A stretch of 64,000 nt of DNA from Roseobacter sp. GTDB lineage: Bacteria > Pseudomonadota > Alphaproteobacteria > Rhodobacterales > Rhodobacteraceae. Within the stretch, counting starts at the first letter, position 1; each line of letters starts with the position of its first letter. Of this stretch, positions 36,112-44,782 are shown piece by piece. The position numbers and the translations under genes are program-made. The stretch is taken from NCBI GenBank assembly GCA_024636475.1, contig JAGXHA010000099.1, forward strand, positions 1 to 64,000, given 5' to 3'. Under the pieces are notes generated by a model, which saw only the letters and a list, made by a program, of their open reading frames with translations, ran no database searches and was not told the DNA's origin.

Positions 36112-37365
36112 TTATGTCAGCTTTTCGCCTATTTCGAACTTAAAGTCTCTTTGTGATGCAACCCGCGCTTTCTCTAGCTGTGCTTTTTTTCGACGCGACG
36201 AAATCGTAAAAAGTCGGTCAGTGCGATCAACCTTACCAAATAGCCCACCTTTTTGCACCCACATCCCATCATTTTCAAACGAGAGATGATGAAACATTGT
36301 AGTCGGTGAAAGTATCAAAAAGGTAACGATATGGCCAGATGCCAGGCATTCAAGCGCGCGTTTGCGATCCTTCTGGGCACGTATCGGCCTGCTGACGATC
36401 ATTTTCGACCGCCTTGGCATGCTTGGAAAACGCTGGAACGGGGCAACCGCGTGCTTGGGAAGGTTTGTTGTGGCGGCTTTACGGGCCTGTCCTTCGACGT
36501 ATCCCTGATCAAGACGTTTCAGAAGCGATCGAACATCGCGTGGTTCAAGCTGGCCAGCTTGCAAAAACCTTAGCAATCGCTGCCGTTGCTCTGCGCGAAG
36601 CGTGCGCCAATGCCCTGCCCGGTCAACCTGAGCCACATGTTTGCGCTGGAAGACCGCCCAGCTTGCGCCGATATCAAACAAATCTGTTGGCACCCGCGCG
36701 GCCGTGCGCATCCGGTTTTCGGCATAGCCGTGATGCACCTCAGCCATTGGGACGATTGCAGTGGCATGACCTGCCTTTGACAACCGCATGTTCATATCGG
36801 TTTCATCAAGAAAATAGTGAAACGCAGGATCAAATCCGCCCAGATCAATGAGCACATCCCGTCGAAAGGCCATATTCGTGCCTTCCGTCTTGATCGCCCG
36901 CCCTTTTGGCGGCTTCATCACAGTTGCCTGTTTCGGGTCGACGGACAAAGAATGATGCATCCCGAATGCGTCAAGGCTGGCGGCTTTCCACTGAAAGGAA
37001 ATGCCATTGCGCCCCCGAACATACCCCCCCATCGCCGCAACGTCCGACCTTGCGGCGGGGGCAACCAGATGTCGCAACCACATTGGCTCGGGCACAGCAT
37101 CATCATCAATATAGGCAACGATCTCTCCGGCGGCGTGGAGCAGCCCCCGATTTCGTGCGGCCGAGATGTTCGGCTCGTCAAAAGCGACCAGCTTCAGCGT
37201 ATCCGCAAAAGGCAGGTTTTGGGCAGATTTGATGCCGTCAGGATCGGCCACAACGACAACTTCAAAGTTCCAATATTGCAGTTGGGAAATGCCTGTCAGC
37301 GTGCGCGCCAGCGAGTGTGGACGCCCACGACTGACGATCACAACACTGACAGGCAGGTCAATCAT
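36112..37365 (-). CDS. GT2 family glycosyltransferase
   Basis: 417-residue protein. The N-terminal GT-A domain has VSVVIVSRGRPHSLARTL, NISAARNRGLLHAAGEIVAY and IDDDAVPEPMWLRHLV (acidic metal site), then HYFLDETDMNMRLSKAGH with the catalytic-base region. About 150 residues after the domain form a basic extension of unknown role that reaches the C-terminus (MFHHLSFENDGMWVQKGGLF). The start overlaps the kdsB stop by 4 bases. It presumably adds a sugar to the same glycan. Confidence 0.85.
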   Translation of the reverse strand: MIDLPVSVVIVSRGRPHSLARTLTGISQLQYWNFEVVVVADPDGIKSAQNLPFADTLKLVAFDEPNISAARNRGLLHAAGEIVAYIDDDAVPEPMWLRHLVAPAARSDVAAMGGYVRGRNGISFQWKAASLDAFGMHHSLSVDPKQATVMKPPKGRAIKTEGTNMAFRRDVLIDLGGFDPAFHYFLDETDMNMRLSKAGHATAIVPMAEVHHGYAENRMRTAARVPTDLFDIGASWAVFQRKHVAQVDRAGHWRTLRAEQRQRLLRFLQAGQLEPRDVRSLLKRLDQGYVEGQARKAATTNLPKHAVAPFQRFPSMPRRSKMIVSRPIRAQKDRKRALECLASGHIVTFLILSPTTMFHHLSFENDGMWVQKGGLFGKVDRTDRLFTISSRRKKAQLEKARVASQRDFKFEIGEKLT

Positions 37366-38162
37366 TCCAGCCTCATCTGCGCCATCATCGCTTCGATCTT
37401 TGGCACGTCTTCTGGATTGTTCAGCTCCCAGAACTGGCGGCCTTTCGCCTCCACTTCAACGCATAAAACCGTGCGTCCGTTTTCCATGAACCGCAACTGT
37501 TCCAATCCCTCCAGTTGCTCGAGCGGACCGACTGGCCAGGACGGATAAGCTGCCAGCGCATCCGGACGGTAGGCATAAACGCCCACGTGGTGAAAAACCG
37601 GTGTCGGGTCAGCATCTGCATAGGTTTGCGACGTAAACGGCACCACCTCTTTCGAGAAGTAGAGCGCGCTGTGATTAGCCGCAAAGACTGATGTTGTGCC
37701 CCCGACGCGCCCGGCCTTTCGATCGGCCAGCAGGCTGTTCAGCGCCGCTCCATCGCAGCGCAACACGGGTGTCGCAATGCCAGCGTTAGGGTCGCCTTTT
37801 AGACCCTCAACAAGGCTTTCGACGAACCAGTGCGGTGTCAGCGGCGCATCCCCCTGAAGGTTCACAACCACATCGTAGCCGCCGCCCAGAACCTCGTGCG
37901 CCTGCGCGCACCGTTCTGTTCCATTTGCACATTCAACCGAAGTCATAACAACCTCGGCACCGAATGCCTCGGCTGCATCTTTGATTCTGGCGTCGTCTGT
38001 GGCAACCACAACCTTGTCGACGCCTTGTACCTCGCACGCAGCACGCCAACTGCGCTCAATCAAACTCCGCGAGGTACCGCTTGCTCCCTTGAGCAATGCA
38101 AGCGGTTTGGCCGGATAGCGGGTTGACGCGTAACGCGCTGGAATAACAATCAGAACAGACAT
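37362..38162 (-). CDS. kdsB: 3-deoxy-manno-octulosonate cytidylyltransferase
   Basis: 266-residue enzyme that makes CMP-Kdo from CTP and Kdo. The start motif is VIPARYASTRYPAKPLALLKG. VDKVVVATDDARIKDAAEAF, VVNLQGDAPLTPHWFVESL and HHVGVYAYRPDALAAYPSWP match the KdsB family, with some differences from canonical LPS KdsB such as the longer loop at 120-150. In a polysaccharide operon it may serve a Kdo-containing capsule linker as well as LPS. It overlaps cysQ by 1 base and the GT2 gene by 4. Confidence 0.88.
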   Translation of the reverse strand: MSVLIVIPARYASTRYPAKPLALLKGASGTSRSLIERSWRAACEVQGVDKVVVATDDARIKDAAEAFGAEVVMTSVECANGTERCAQAHEVLGGGYDVVVNLQGDAPLTPHWFVESLVEGLKGDPNAGIATPVLRCDGAALNSLLADRKAGRVGGTTSVFAANHSALYFSKEVVPFTSQTYADADPTPVFHHVGVYAYRPDALAAYPSWPVGPLEQLEGLEQLRFMENGRTVLCVEVEAKGRQFWELNNPEDVPKIEAMMAQMRLE

Positions 38163-38959
38163 CAGGACGCCTTTAGTTCAACGCCGGCAGCATGGGCAAT
38201 AAAGAACGGATTGGCGAAATCCGTCTTCCCGTATTTAAGCGGTGTCAGATCATCAAAGCGCACAACCGCACCGCCTGCGCCGTTCAAGACGGCGTGGCCA
38301 GCGGCGGTGTCCCACTCCATCGTGCGGCCAACGCGCGGGTACAAATCAGCCTCACCCGTTGCAATCAGGCAGAACTTGAGCGACGAACCGGCGCTTTTCA
38401 TGTCAGCGACATTGTATTTAGCAATATAATCATCCGTCGCCTGATCACGGTGCGATTTGGAGGCCACGACCATCAACGCTGAATTATCCGGTGTAGAGAC
38501 TGAAATAGTCACTAACTTGCCCATTTCATCCTTAGGAAAATCGCCTGTCTCCTCGACCGCCTGACCGTCTGCCAGCGTGAAGAACATACGCGACTTTGCA
38601 GGTGCATAGACGACACCACGGGTCGGTACGCCGCCCTCGACCAAAGCGATGTTGACCGTGAAATCACCACGACGGTTAATAAACTCTTTGGTACCATCCA
38701 ATGGATCGACGATCAGAAATGTATCACCAGCGGCGGTGTGCGTCGCGGATTGTTCTTCTGTCACCAGCATGACGTCCGGAAACGCGGCCCGCAAACCATC
38801 CGAAATAATCTTGTCTGCCGCTTCATCCGCGATGGTGACAGGGCTTGCGTCAGATTTGGTTTTCACCTCGAAATCATCCGACCCGTAAATCTCCATGATT
38901 TTGTCGCCAGCCTCAAGCGAGAGACGCCTCATGACTGTCACCAGCTTTTGATAATCCAT
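38162..38959 (-). CDS. cysQ: 3'(2'),5'-bisphosphate nucleotidase
   Basis: 265-residue Li-sensitive, Mg-dependent phosphatase of the inositol monophosphatase superfamily that hydrolyses PAP to AMP. Metal motifs are VTEEQSATH, IVDPLDGTKEFINRRGDF (DPxDGT) and MEWDTAAGHAVLNGAGG. As first gene of the operon ending in a PAPS-using sulfotransferase, it would remove the inhibitory product PAP and push sulfation forward. It is divergent from the KpsM-like permease gene. Confidence 0.93.
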   Translation of the reverse strand: MDYQKLVTVMRRLSLEAGDKIMEIYGSDDFEVKTKSDASPVTIADEAADKIISDGLRAAFPDVMLVTEEQSATHTAAGDTFLIVDPLDGTKEFINRRGDFTVNIALVEGGVPTRGVVYAPAKSRMFFTLADGQAVEETGDFPKDEMGKLVTISVSTPDNSALMVVASKSHRDQATDDYIAKYNVADMKSAGSSLKFCLIATGEADLYPRVGRTMEWDTAAGHAVLNGAGGAVVRFDDLTPLKYGKTDFANPFFIAHAAGVELKAS

Positions 38960-39072
38960 AATGACGCGGCCCCTTCAGTTTCGTTGATTACTTTGCGCAA
39001 ACCCCTTATGGTGTTCGATTAACGGAACAGCAAGAATTCCGTGCAATCACTCGTCGCAAAGAGGCTATTGAG

Positions 39073-39897
39073 ATGTTCCAACCAAGACGTTCCGCACAGG
39101 GGAGCCTTGCATCAGCCCTTCAAATGGTTGAGCTGGTATATCACTCAATCGTTCGTTCAGTGCGCAAACAGCACAATAATGCATTTGCTGCTATCGGCAT
39201 AAACATCCTTCAAGCACTTATATTTGTTGGTGTTTTCTATGTCATGTTTACGATGCTTGGACTGCGCGGCGCCGCCATCAGGGGCGATTTCGTCATCTAT
39301 ATCATGACCGGCATTTTTCTTTTTATGGTGCATACCAAAACGCTTGCAGCCGTTGTCGGCGCGGAAGGTCCAGCCAGTGCAATGATGCAGCATGCCCCAA
39401 TGACAACGATGATCGCTTTGGCAGCCGCGGCCCTCGGGTCGCTATATATTCAGATGCTTTCGCTTGTGATGATCATGTCGGTCTATCACCTCGCGTTCAA
39501 TCCGGTCGTTATCTATAATTGGTCCGGTGTTTTCGGCATGTTGCTGATCGCGTGGTTCACCGGCGTCGCGGTGGGAATGGTGTTGCTGGCGTTGAACCCT
39601 TGGGCACCGTCGTTCGTGAAGATTTTCACATCATTGTACCAGCGCGGAAATATGATCGCCTCGGGCAAGATGTTTTTGGCCAATTCGCTGCCCAGCTTCA
39701 TGCTGTCGATGTTCGACTGGAATCCGCTGTTCCACATCATTGATCAGGCACGCGGTTTCGCGTTCATCAACTACAATCCCCGGTACAGTAATTGGGAATA
39801 CGCAGTTTGGGTTGGCGTTGTTTTGATGGTGATTGGCTTGATGGGCGAGTTTTATACCCGCAAACACGCCTCTGCCAGCTGGGGTGCGCGCCGATAA
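39073..39897 (+). CDS. KpsM-like ABC-2 type polysaccharide export permease
   Basis: 274-residue inner-membrane protein with about six helices (NILQALIFVGVFYVMFTMLG, FVIYIMTGIFLFMVHT, MVIGLMGEFYT). It resembles capsule exporter permeases of the KpsM/Wzm group. The conserved end YNPRYSNWEYAVWVGVVLMV and DWNPLFHIIDQARGFAFINY are typical of that group. No KpsT-type ATPase gene is adjacent. It ends 3 bases from the convergent alkB gene. It would export the glycan built by the divergent operon. Confidence 0.8.
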   Translation: MFQPRRSAQGSLASALQMVELVYHSIVRSVRKQHNNAFAAIGINILQALIFVGVFYVMFTMLGLRGAAIRGDFVIYIMTGIFLFMVHTKTLAAVVGAEGPASAMMQHAPMTTMIALAAAALGSLYIQMLSLVMIMSVYHLAFNPVVIYNWSGVFGMLLIAWFTGVAVGMVLLALNPWAPSFVKIFTSLYQRGNMIASGKMFLANSLPSFMLSMFDWNPLFHIIDQARGFAFINYNPRYSNWEYAVWVGVVLMVIGLMGEFYTRKHASASWGARR

Positions 39898-39900
39898 GGA

Positions 39901-40503
39901 TTACTTCACGACACGCAATGTCAGATTGATCCGCCCGCCCTTGGGCAACAGCTTTGACGATCCTGCCCTGACCCGGTCCACGCCGTGGTGGTTTAACCGC
40001 GCCTCGCCGCCCATGACGACGACATCGCCAGATTGCAGCCACAAGCTGTCTGTTTTACCGCCCCGTTTTTGCCCGCCGATGCGAAACAGCGCATCATCCC
40101 CCAGAGATACGGACACAACGGGCCAGCGAAAGTCAGCCTCGTCGCGGTCTTGGTGCATACCCATCTTTGCATCAGACGCATAATAGTTGATCAGACAGCA
40201 TTCGGGTTTCCGGTCGAGCCCCGTCAAAGTACTCCAGATCGACAAAACGGCTTCAGGGATCGCAGGCCAGGCCATGCCGTTGGGGTGCTGATCTGCATAC
40301 CGGTAGCCATCTGCATCCGAAAGCCACCCATATTCCCCGGCCGATGTCATGCGCACCGACATCTTTTTTCCACCCGGCGTTTCTGGCCGAAAAAAAGGTG
40401 CCTTTTTCACGACCGACCGAATTTCACCCAGCACAGCTTGCTGGGCCGCGTGATCAAGGAACGTTTTATGGATTTCAAAGCCACGCAAGCGCAGAACCGT
40501 CAT
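39901..40503 (-). CDS. alkB: AlkB-type 2-oxoglutarate/Fe(II) dioxygenase
   Basis: 200-residue DNA or RNA dealkylation enzyme. The iron ligands are in GMHQDRDEADF (H-x-D) and NHHGVDRV (distal His), and the 2-oxoglutarate-binding R-x5-R motif is in GGRINLTLRVVK. INYYASDAKMGMH is the family motif before the first ligand. It repairs methylated bases oxidatively. It is divergent from dnaK and convergent with the export permease. Confidence 0.92.
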   Translation of the reverse strand: MTVLRLRGFEIHKTFLDHAAQQAVLGEIRSVVKKAPFFRPETPGGKKMSVRMTSAGEYGWLSDADGYRYADQHPNGMAWPAIPEAVLSIWSTLTGLDRKPECCLINYYASDAKMGMHQDRDEADFRWPVVSVSLGDDALFRIGGQKRGGKTDSLWLQSGDVVVMGGEARLNHHGVDRVRAGSSKLLPKGGRINLTLRVVK

Positions 40504-40572
40504 TTACGTACCCTTCCCGTCCTTAATATCGAAAAATCCATCAAGATTCTCTAATTCCTTTCTCATGCAACG

Positions 40573-40601
40573 GTTGCAGGGTCCAGAACTGCTCCTTATA
40601 T
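40573..40601 (+). promoter_or_regulatory. RpoH-type heat-shock promoter of dnaKJ
   Basis: GTTG (40573-40576), an 18-base spacer and CTTATAT (40595-40601) fit the alphaproteobacterial RpoH consensus CTTG-N17/18-CYTATNT except for the first base. It lies about 110 bases before the dnaK start. Confidence 0.6.
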
Positions 40602-40713
40602 AAGCCCCGAACCGCTAAAGGCATCCGGCCTTTGGCGTACAAAGATCGGGGCAAGGGTGCCGCAATGGGCCCAAGCCTCGTGTCATCGCCTTAACTCAAT
40701 GAGGGATCAAAAC

Positions 40714-42621
40714 ATGGCCAAAGTAATTGGTATCGACCTAGGAACCACCAACAGCTGTATCGCCATTATGGACGGCAGCCAGCCTCGCGTTATCGAAAAC
40801 GCGGAAGGTGCACGTACAACACCGTCTATCGTCGCCTTTAACGACGATGAAAGACTGGTTGGCCAGCCTGCAAAGCGGCAAGCAGTCACAAACCCGGAAA
40901 ACACAATTTTCGGCGTAAAGCGTCTGATCGGTCGTCGTAACGATGACCCTGATCTGGCCAAGGATAAGAAGAACCTGCCGTTCAACGTCATCGATGGCGG
41001 CAACGGCGATGCATGGGTCGAAGCAAAAGGCGAAAAGTATTCGCCCTCGCAGATCTCGGCGTTCATCCTTGGTAAGATGAAAGAAACGGCAGAATCGTAC
41101 TTGGGTGAAGAAGTTACCCAAGCGGTCATTACCGTTCCTGCGTATTTCAATGACGCCCAGCGTCAGGCCACAAAGGATGCGGGCAAGATTGCCGGTCTCG
41201 AGGTTCTGCGGATCATCAACGAGCCGACAGCAGCGGCCTTGGCGTACGGTCTGGACAAGAAAGAAACCCAAACCATCGCCGTCTATGACCTTGGTGGTGG
41301 TACATTCGACGTCACAATCCTCGAGATTGACGACGGTCTGTTTGAAGTGAAATCCACCAACGGTGACACGTTCCTGGGTGGTGAAGACTTTGACATGCGC
41401 ATCGTTAACTACCTTGCGGACGAGTTCAAAAAGTCCCACGGCGTTGACCTGACCAAAGATAAGATGGCGCTCCAGCGCCTGAAGGAAGCTGCGGAAAAGG
41501 CCAAGATCGAACTGTCCAGCGCAAGCCAGACAGAGATCAACCAGCCGTTCATCTCGATGGGCAAAGACGGCTCGCCGTTGCACATGGTGATGAAACTGAC
41601 CCGCTCCAAGCTTGAGCAGTTGGTTGGCGATCTGATCAAGGCGTCGATGAAGCCTTGTGCTGCTGCCTTGAAAGATGCTGGCATTTCGGCTTCTGACATC
41701 GACGAAGTCGTTCTGGTTGGCGGTATGACCCGCATGCCACGCGTCATCGAAGAGGTCTCCAAGTTCTTTGGCAAGGAACCTCATAAGGGTGTGAACCCTG
41801 ACGAAGTTGTCGCCATGGGTGCTGCCATTCAGGCGGGTGTTCTGCAAGGCGACGTAAAAGACGTTGTTCTGCTTGACGTTACACCATTGTCGCTGGGCAT
41901 CGAGACGTTGGGCGGCGTATTTACCCGTCTGATTGACCGTAACACAACGATTCCGACCAAGAAGTCTCAGGTCTTCTCGACTGCCGAAGACAACCAGAAT
42001 GCTGTGACCATCCGCGTATTCCAAGGCGAACGCGAAATGGCTGCGGACAACAAGATACTTGGTGCCTTCAACCTTGAAAGCATTCCGCCAGCTCCACGCG
42101 GTATGCCCCAGATCGAGGTGACTTTTGACATCGACGCGAACGGCATCGTCGCTGTTGGCGCGCTGGACAAGGGCACGGGCAAAGAGCAGAAGATCACGAT
42201 CCAGGCCTCTGGTGGTTTGTCTGAAGCCGACATTGAAAAGATGGTCAAGGACGCCGAAGAGAATGCCGACGCGGATAAAGAACGCCGCGCGCTGATCGAG
42301 GCGAAAAACCAAGCGGAGTCGCTGATCCACTCGACTGAAAAGTCGTTGGAAGAGCATTCTGACAAGGTTGATCCGACCACCGTCGAAGCAATCGAACTGG
42401 CCATTGCAGCCCTGAACGACGAGCTGGAAACCGACAACGTCGAAAAGATCAAGTCTGGTATTCAGAACGTTACAGAAGCGGCAATGAAGTTGGGCGAAGC
42501 CATCTATAAGGCCGCGCAGGACAGCAACGACGACATGGCCGAGGCGGCAGATGCGGCCCACGGTGATGATGACATCGTTGACGCCGATTTCGAAGATCTG
42601 GACGATAACAAGCGCGCATAA
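40714..42621 (+). CDS. dnaK: Molecular chaperone DnaK (Hsp70)
   Basis: 635-residue Hsp70. The ATPase domain shows [31 protein letters not shown] and [15 protein letters not shown]. The linker region [15 protein letters not shown] leads into the substrate-binding domain, and the C-terminus ends in the acidic [17 protein letters not shown]. The start at 40714 ([10 protein letters not shown]) is chosen; the 19 extra residues of the longer frame are not conserved. The dnaK-dnaJ order with a heat-shock promoter is standard for the group. Confidence 0.98.
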   Translation: MAKVIGIDLGTTNSCIAIMDGSQPRVIENAEGARTTPSIVAFNDDERLVGQPAKRQAVTNPENTIFGVKRLIGRRNDDPDLAKDKKNLPFNVIDGGNGDAWVEAKGEKYSPSQISAFILGKMKETAESYLGEEVTQAVITVPAYFNDAQRQATKDAGKIAGLEVLRIINEPTAAALAYGLDKKETQTIAVYDLGGGTFDVTILEIDDGLFEVKSTNGDTFLGGEDFDMRIVNYLADEFKKSHGVDLTKDKMALQRLKEAAEKAKIELSSASQTEINQPFISMGKDGSPLHMVMKLTRSKLEQLVGDLIKASMKPCAAALKDAGISASDIDEVVLVGGMTRMPRVIEEVSKFFGKEPHKGVNPDEVVAMGAAIQAGVLQGDVKDVVLLDVTPLSLGIETLGGVFTRLIDRNTTIPTKKSQVFSTAEDNQNAVTIRVFQGEREMAADNKILGAFNLESIPPAPRGMPQIEVTFDIDANGIVAVGALDKGTGKEQKITIQASGGLSEADIEKMVKDAEENADADKERRALIEAKNQAESLIHSTEKSLEEHSDKVDPTTVEAIELAIAALNDELETDNVEKIKSGIQNVTEAAMKLGEAIYKAAQDSNDDMAEAADAAHGDDDIVDADFEDLDDNKRA

Positions 42622-42644
42622 GCGTGCCCATGGAACAACTGACA

Positions 42645-42671
42645 GGGCCGGTCCGCTTGCCGGGCCGGCCC
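42645..42671 (+). other. Hairpin between dnaK and dnaJ
   Basis: GGGCCGG (42645-42651) and CCGGCCC (42665-42671) form a perfect 7-bp stem with a 13-base loop in the 77-base dnaK-dnaJ gap. There is no T-run, so it probably sets the relative level or stability of the two messages rather than ending transcription. Confidence 0.55.
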
Positions 42672-42698
42672 ATCACGTTCCAGCGTAGGAGCTAATAC

Positions 42699-43844
42699 AT
42701 GGCTAAGCGTGACTATTACGAGATCCTCGGAGTTTCCAAAGGTGCTTCTGCCGATGAGATCAAAAAAGGCTACCGTACCAAAGCCAAAGAACTGCACCCC
42801 GACCGCAATTCCGACAATCCAAAAGCCGAAGCTCAGTTCAAAGAAGCAAACGAGGCTTATGAGGTTCTGAAAAGTGCCGACAAGAAGGCCGCGTACGACC
42901 GCTACGGACACGCCGCTTTCGAAGGTGGCGGTGGCCAACGACCCGGCGGCTTTGGTGGTGGTGGCCAAGGCGATTTCTCGTCCGCTTTCTCGGATGTGTT
43001 TGACGACCTGTTTGGCGACTTTATGGGCCAACGGGGTGGCGCAGGCGGGCGCCGTGCCGCACGCGGCGCAGATCTGCGGTATAATCTAGGCATATCCCTG
43101 GAAGACGCGTTCAAGGGTCTGCAAAAATCAATCAACGTCCCAACGTCGGTTGCATGCGATTCGTGTAACGGATCAGGTGCCGAAGGCGGCGCTGAACCGA
43201 CAACCTGTCCAACCTGTTCAGGCATGGGCAAAGTGCGCGCGCAGCAGGGTTTTTTTACTGTTGAGCGGACCTGTCCGACATGTTCGGGCATGGGGCAAAT
43301 CGTTAAGAATCCTTGTAAATCGTGCCGGGGCGCTGGTCGCGTCGAGAAAGAGCGTGCGCTGTCGGTGAATATTCCAGCGGGTGTCGAAACCGGCACACGC
43401 ATTCGCCTTGGCGGTGAAGGCGAAGCCGGGATGCGCGGCGGGCCATCTGGCGATTTGTACATCTTTATCGAAGTGCAGGATCATGAACTATTCGAACGCG
43501 ACGGGCCGAATCTGTTCTGTCGGGTTCCCGTCTCGATGAGCACGGCAGCAATGGGAGGCAGCATCGAAGTGCCGACCATAGATGGCGGCCGCGGTCGGGT
43601 TCAGATCCCGGCAGGCAGTCAATCTGGCCGCCAAATGCGTTTGCGCGGCAAAGGCATGCCCCCGCTGCGTGGTGGTGGCACTGGCGACATGATTATTGAA
43701 CTGGCGGTCGAAACACCGGTCAATTTGACCAGCCGTCAAAAAGAGTTGCTGCAAGAGTTCGAGAAGGAATCCGAGAACAACAATCCGGAATCCACCAGCT
43801 TCTTTTCATCGGTCAAATCCTTTTGGGATTCGATGAAAGGCTAA
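42699..43844 (+). CDS. dnaJ: Chaperone DnaJ (Hsp40)
   Basis: 381-residue class I J protein. The J domain holds HPD in ELHPDRNSD. It is followed by a Gly/Phe region ([18 protein letters not shown]) and four CxxCxGxG zinc repeats: [24 protein letters not shown] and CKSCRGAG. The C-terminal peptide-binding domain includes [19 protein letters not shown]. It recruits substrates to DnaK and stimulates its ATPase. A terminator follows at 43850. Confidence 0.97.
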   Translation: MAKRDYYEILGVSKGASADEIKKGYRTKAKELHPDRNSDNPKAEAQFKEANEAYEVLKSADKKAAYDRYGHAAFEGGGGQRPGGFGGGGQGDFSSAFSDVFDDLFGDFMGQRGGAGGRRAARGADLRYNLGISLEDAFKGLQKSINVPTSVACDSCNGSGAEGGAEPTTCPTCSGMGKVRAQQGFFTVERTCPTCSGMGQIVKNPCKSCRGAGRVEKERALSVNIPAGVETGTRIRLGGEGEAGMRGGPSGDLYIFIEVQDHELFERDGPNLFCRVPVSMSTAAMGGSIEVPTIDGGRGRVQIPAGSQSGRQMRLRGKGMPPLRGGGTGDMIIELAVETPVNLTSRQKELLQEFEKESENNNPESTSFFSSVKSFWDSMKG

Positions 43845-43849
43845 CACCG

Positions 43850-43877
43850 GGTGGGGCTTTTGCCCCACCTGCGTTTT
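43850..43877 (+). terminator. Rho-independent terminator after dnaJ
   Basis: GGTGGGGC / GCCCCACC stem (43850-43857 and 43862-43869) with a TTTT loop, followed by TGCGTTTTG, six bases after the dnaJ stop. Confidence 0.75.
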
Positions 43878-43938
43878 GCCAGCACTGACACCTCAAAAAT
43901 TAACGCCATTGTAACCAGCACTGCAGGATGCTGAAGGT

Positions 43939-44700
43939 ATGGAAAAATACCAATCTTCTTTCGCTGATCCGACCTTGCCGTTTCTTCATGATGAAGCACC
44001 GCAAACCCTTTCTGTCTCGGGCAAGCAACCCTCCTATATTGCCGACCACCGCCAGCGTCTAAGGGCACGCTTTATGCAGGGGGGTGCGGCCACCCTGCCC
44101 GACTATGAACTCCTTGAACTGGTCTTGTTCCGCGCCATCCCGCGCCGCGACGTCAAACCGCTTGCCCGTGAATTATTGGACCGTTTTGGCGATTTCAACC
44201 GCGTCATTACTGCACCAGAAGCGCGATTGCGTGAATGCTCGGGGATCGGGGGTGCGGTTATTGTAGAGCTCAAGATCCTAGAGGCAGCAGCCCATCGCAT
44301 GGCGCGGTCCAAAATCATGCAGCAACATATTGTGTCGAGTTGGGATGCATTACTTGATTACTGCCACACCGTCATGGCCCACCGCGAGACAGAGCAGTTT
44401 CGCGTTTTGTATCTTAATCGCAAAAACGTCATCATCGCAGACGAGGAACAAGGCAGGGGAACCGTGGATCACGTCCCAGTCTATCCCAGAGAGGTTGCAA
44501 AACGGGCGCTGGAGCTTAACGCAAGTGCGTTGATTTTGGTGCATAACCACCCTTCCGGTGATCCGACGCCGTCAGAGTCTGACATCGACATGACCAAACA
44601 GATACTGGCAGCCTGCGATGCGCTTGGGCTTACGTTGCACGATCACCTGATCATCGGAAAATCAAACGAGCTTAGCTTTCGAAGCAACGGGTTTATTTAA
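43939..44700 (+). CDS. radC: RadC/JAB domain protein
   Basis: 253-residue member of the RadC family. The N-terminal helix-hairpin-helix region is ARLRECSGIGGAVIVELKI and the C-terminal JAMM/MPN metal motif is LILVHNHPSGDPTPSESDI. The biological role of RadC is unclear in spite of its name. It is a single gene after the dnaKJ terminator and convergent with the giant-protein gene that ends at 44783. Confidence 0.92.
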   Translation: MEKYQSSFADPTLPFLHDEAPQTLSVSGKQPSYIADHRQRLRARFMQGGAATLPDYELLELVLFRAIPRRDVKPLARELLDRFGDFNRVITAPEARLRECSGIGGAVIVELKILEAAAHRMARSKIMQQHIVSSWDALLDYCHTVMAHRETEQFRVLYLNRKNVIIADEEQGRGTVDHVPVYPREVAKRALELNASALILVHNHPSGDPTPSESDIDMTKQILAACDALGLTLHDHLIIGKSNELSFRSNGFI

Positions 44701-44782
44701 AGCACACGCATCTGCCCTTTGAAACAGCGGGCCAGACGCATCCGGCACCGCTTTCGTTGGTTTTAGGCAGATGGCGACCCGT

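Noticed and set aside
40738..42561. 607-residue frame on the minus strand opposite dnaK
   Set aside because: It is a mirror of the strongly biased dnaK coding sequence, has no family resemblance, and dnaK is unambiguous.
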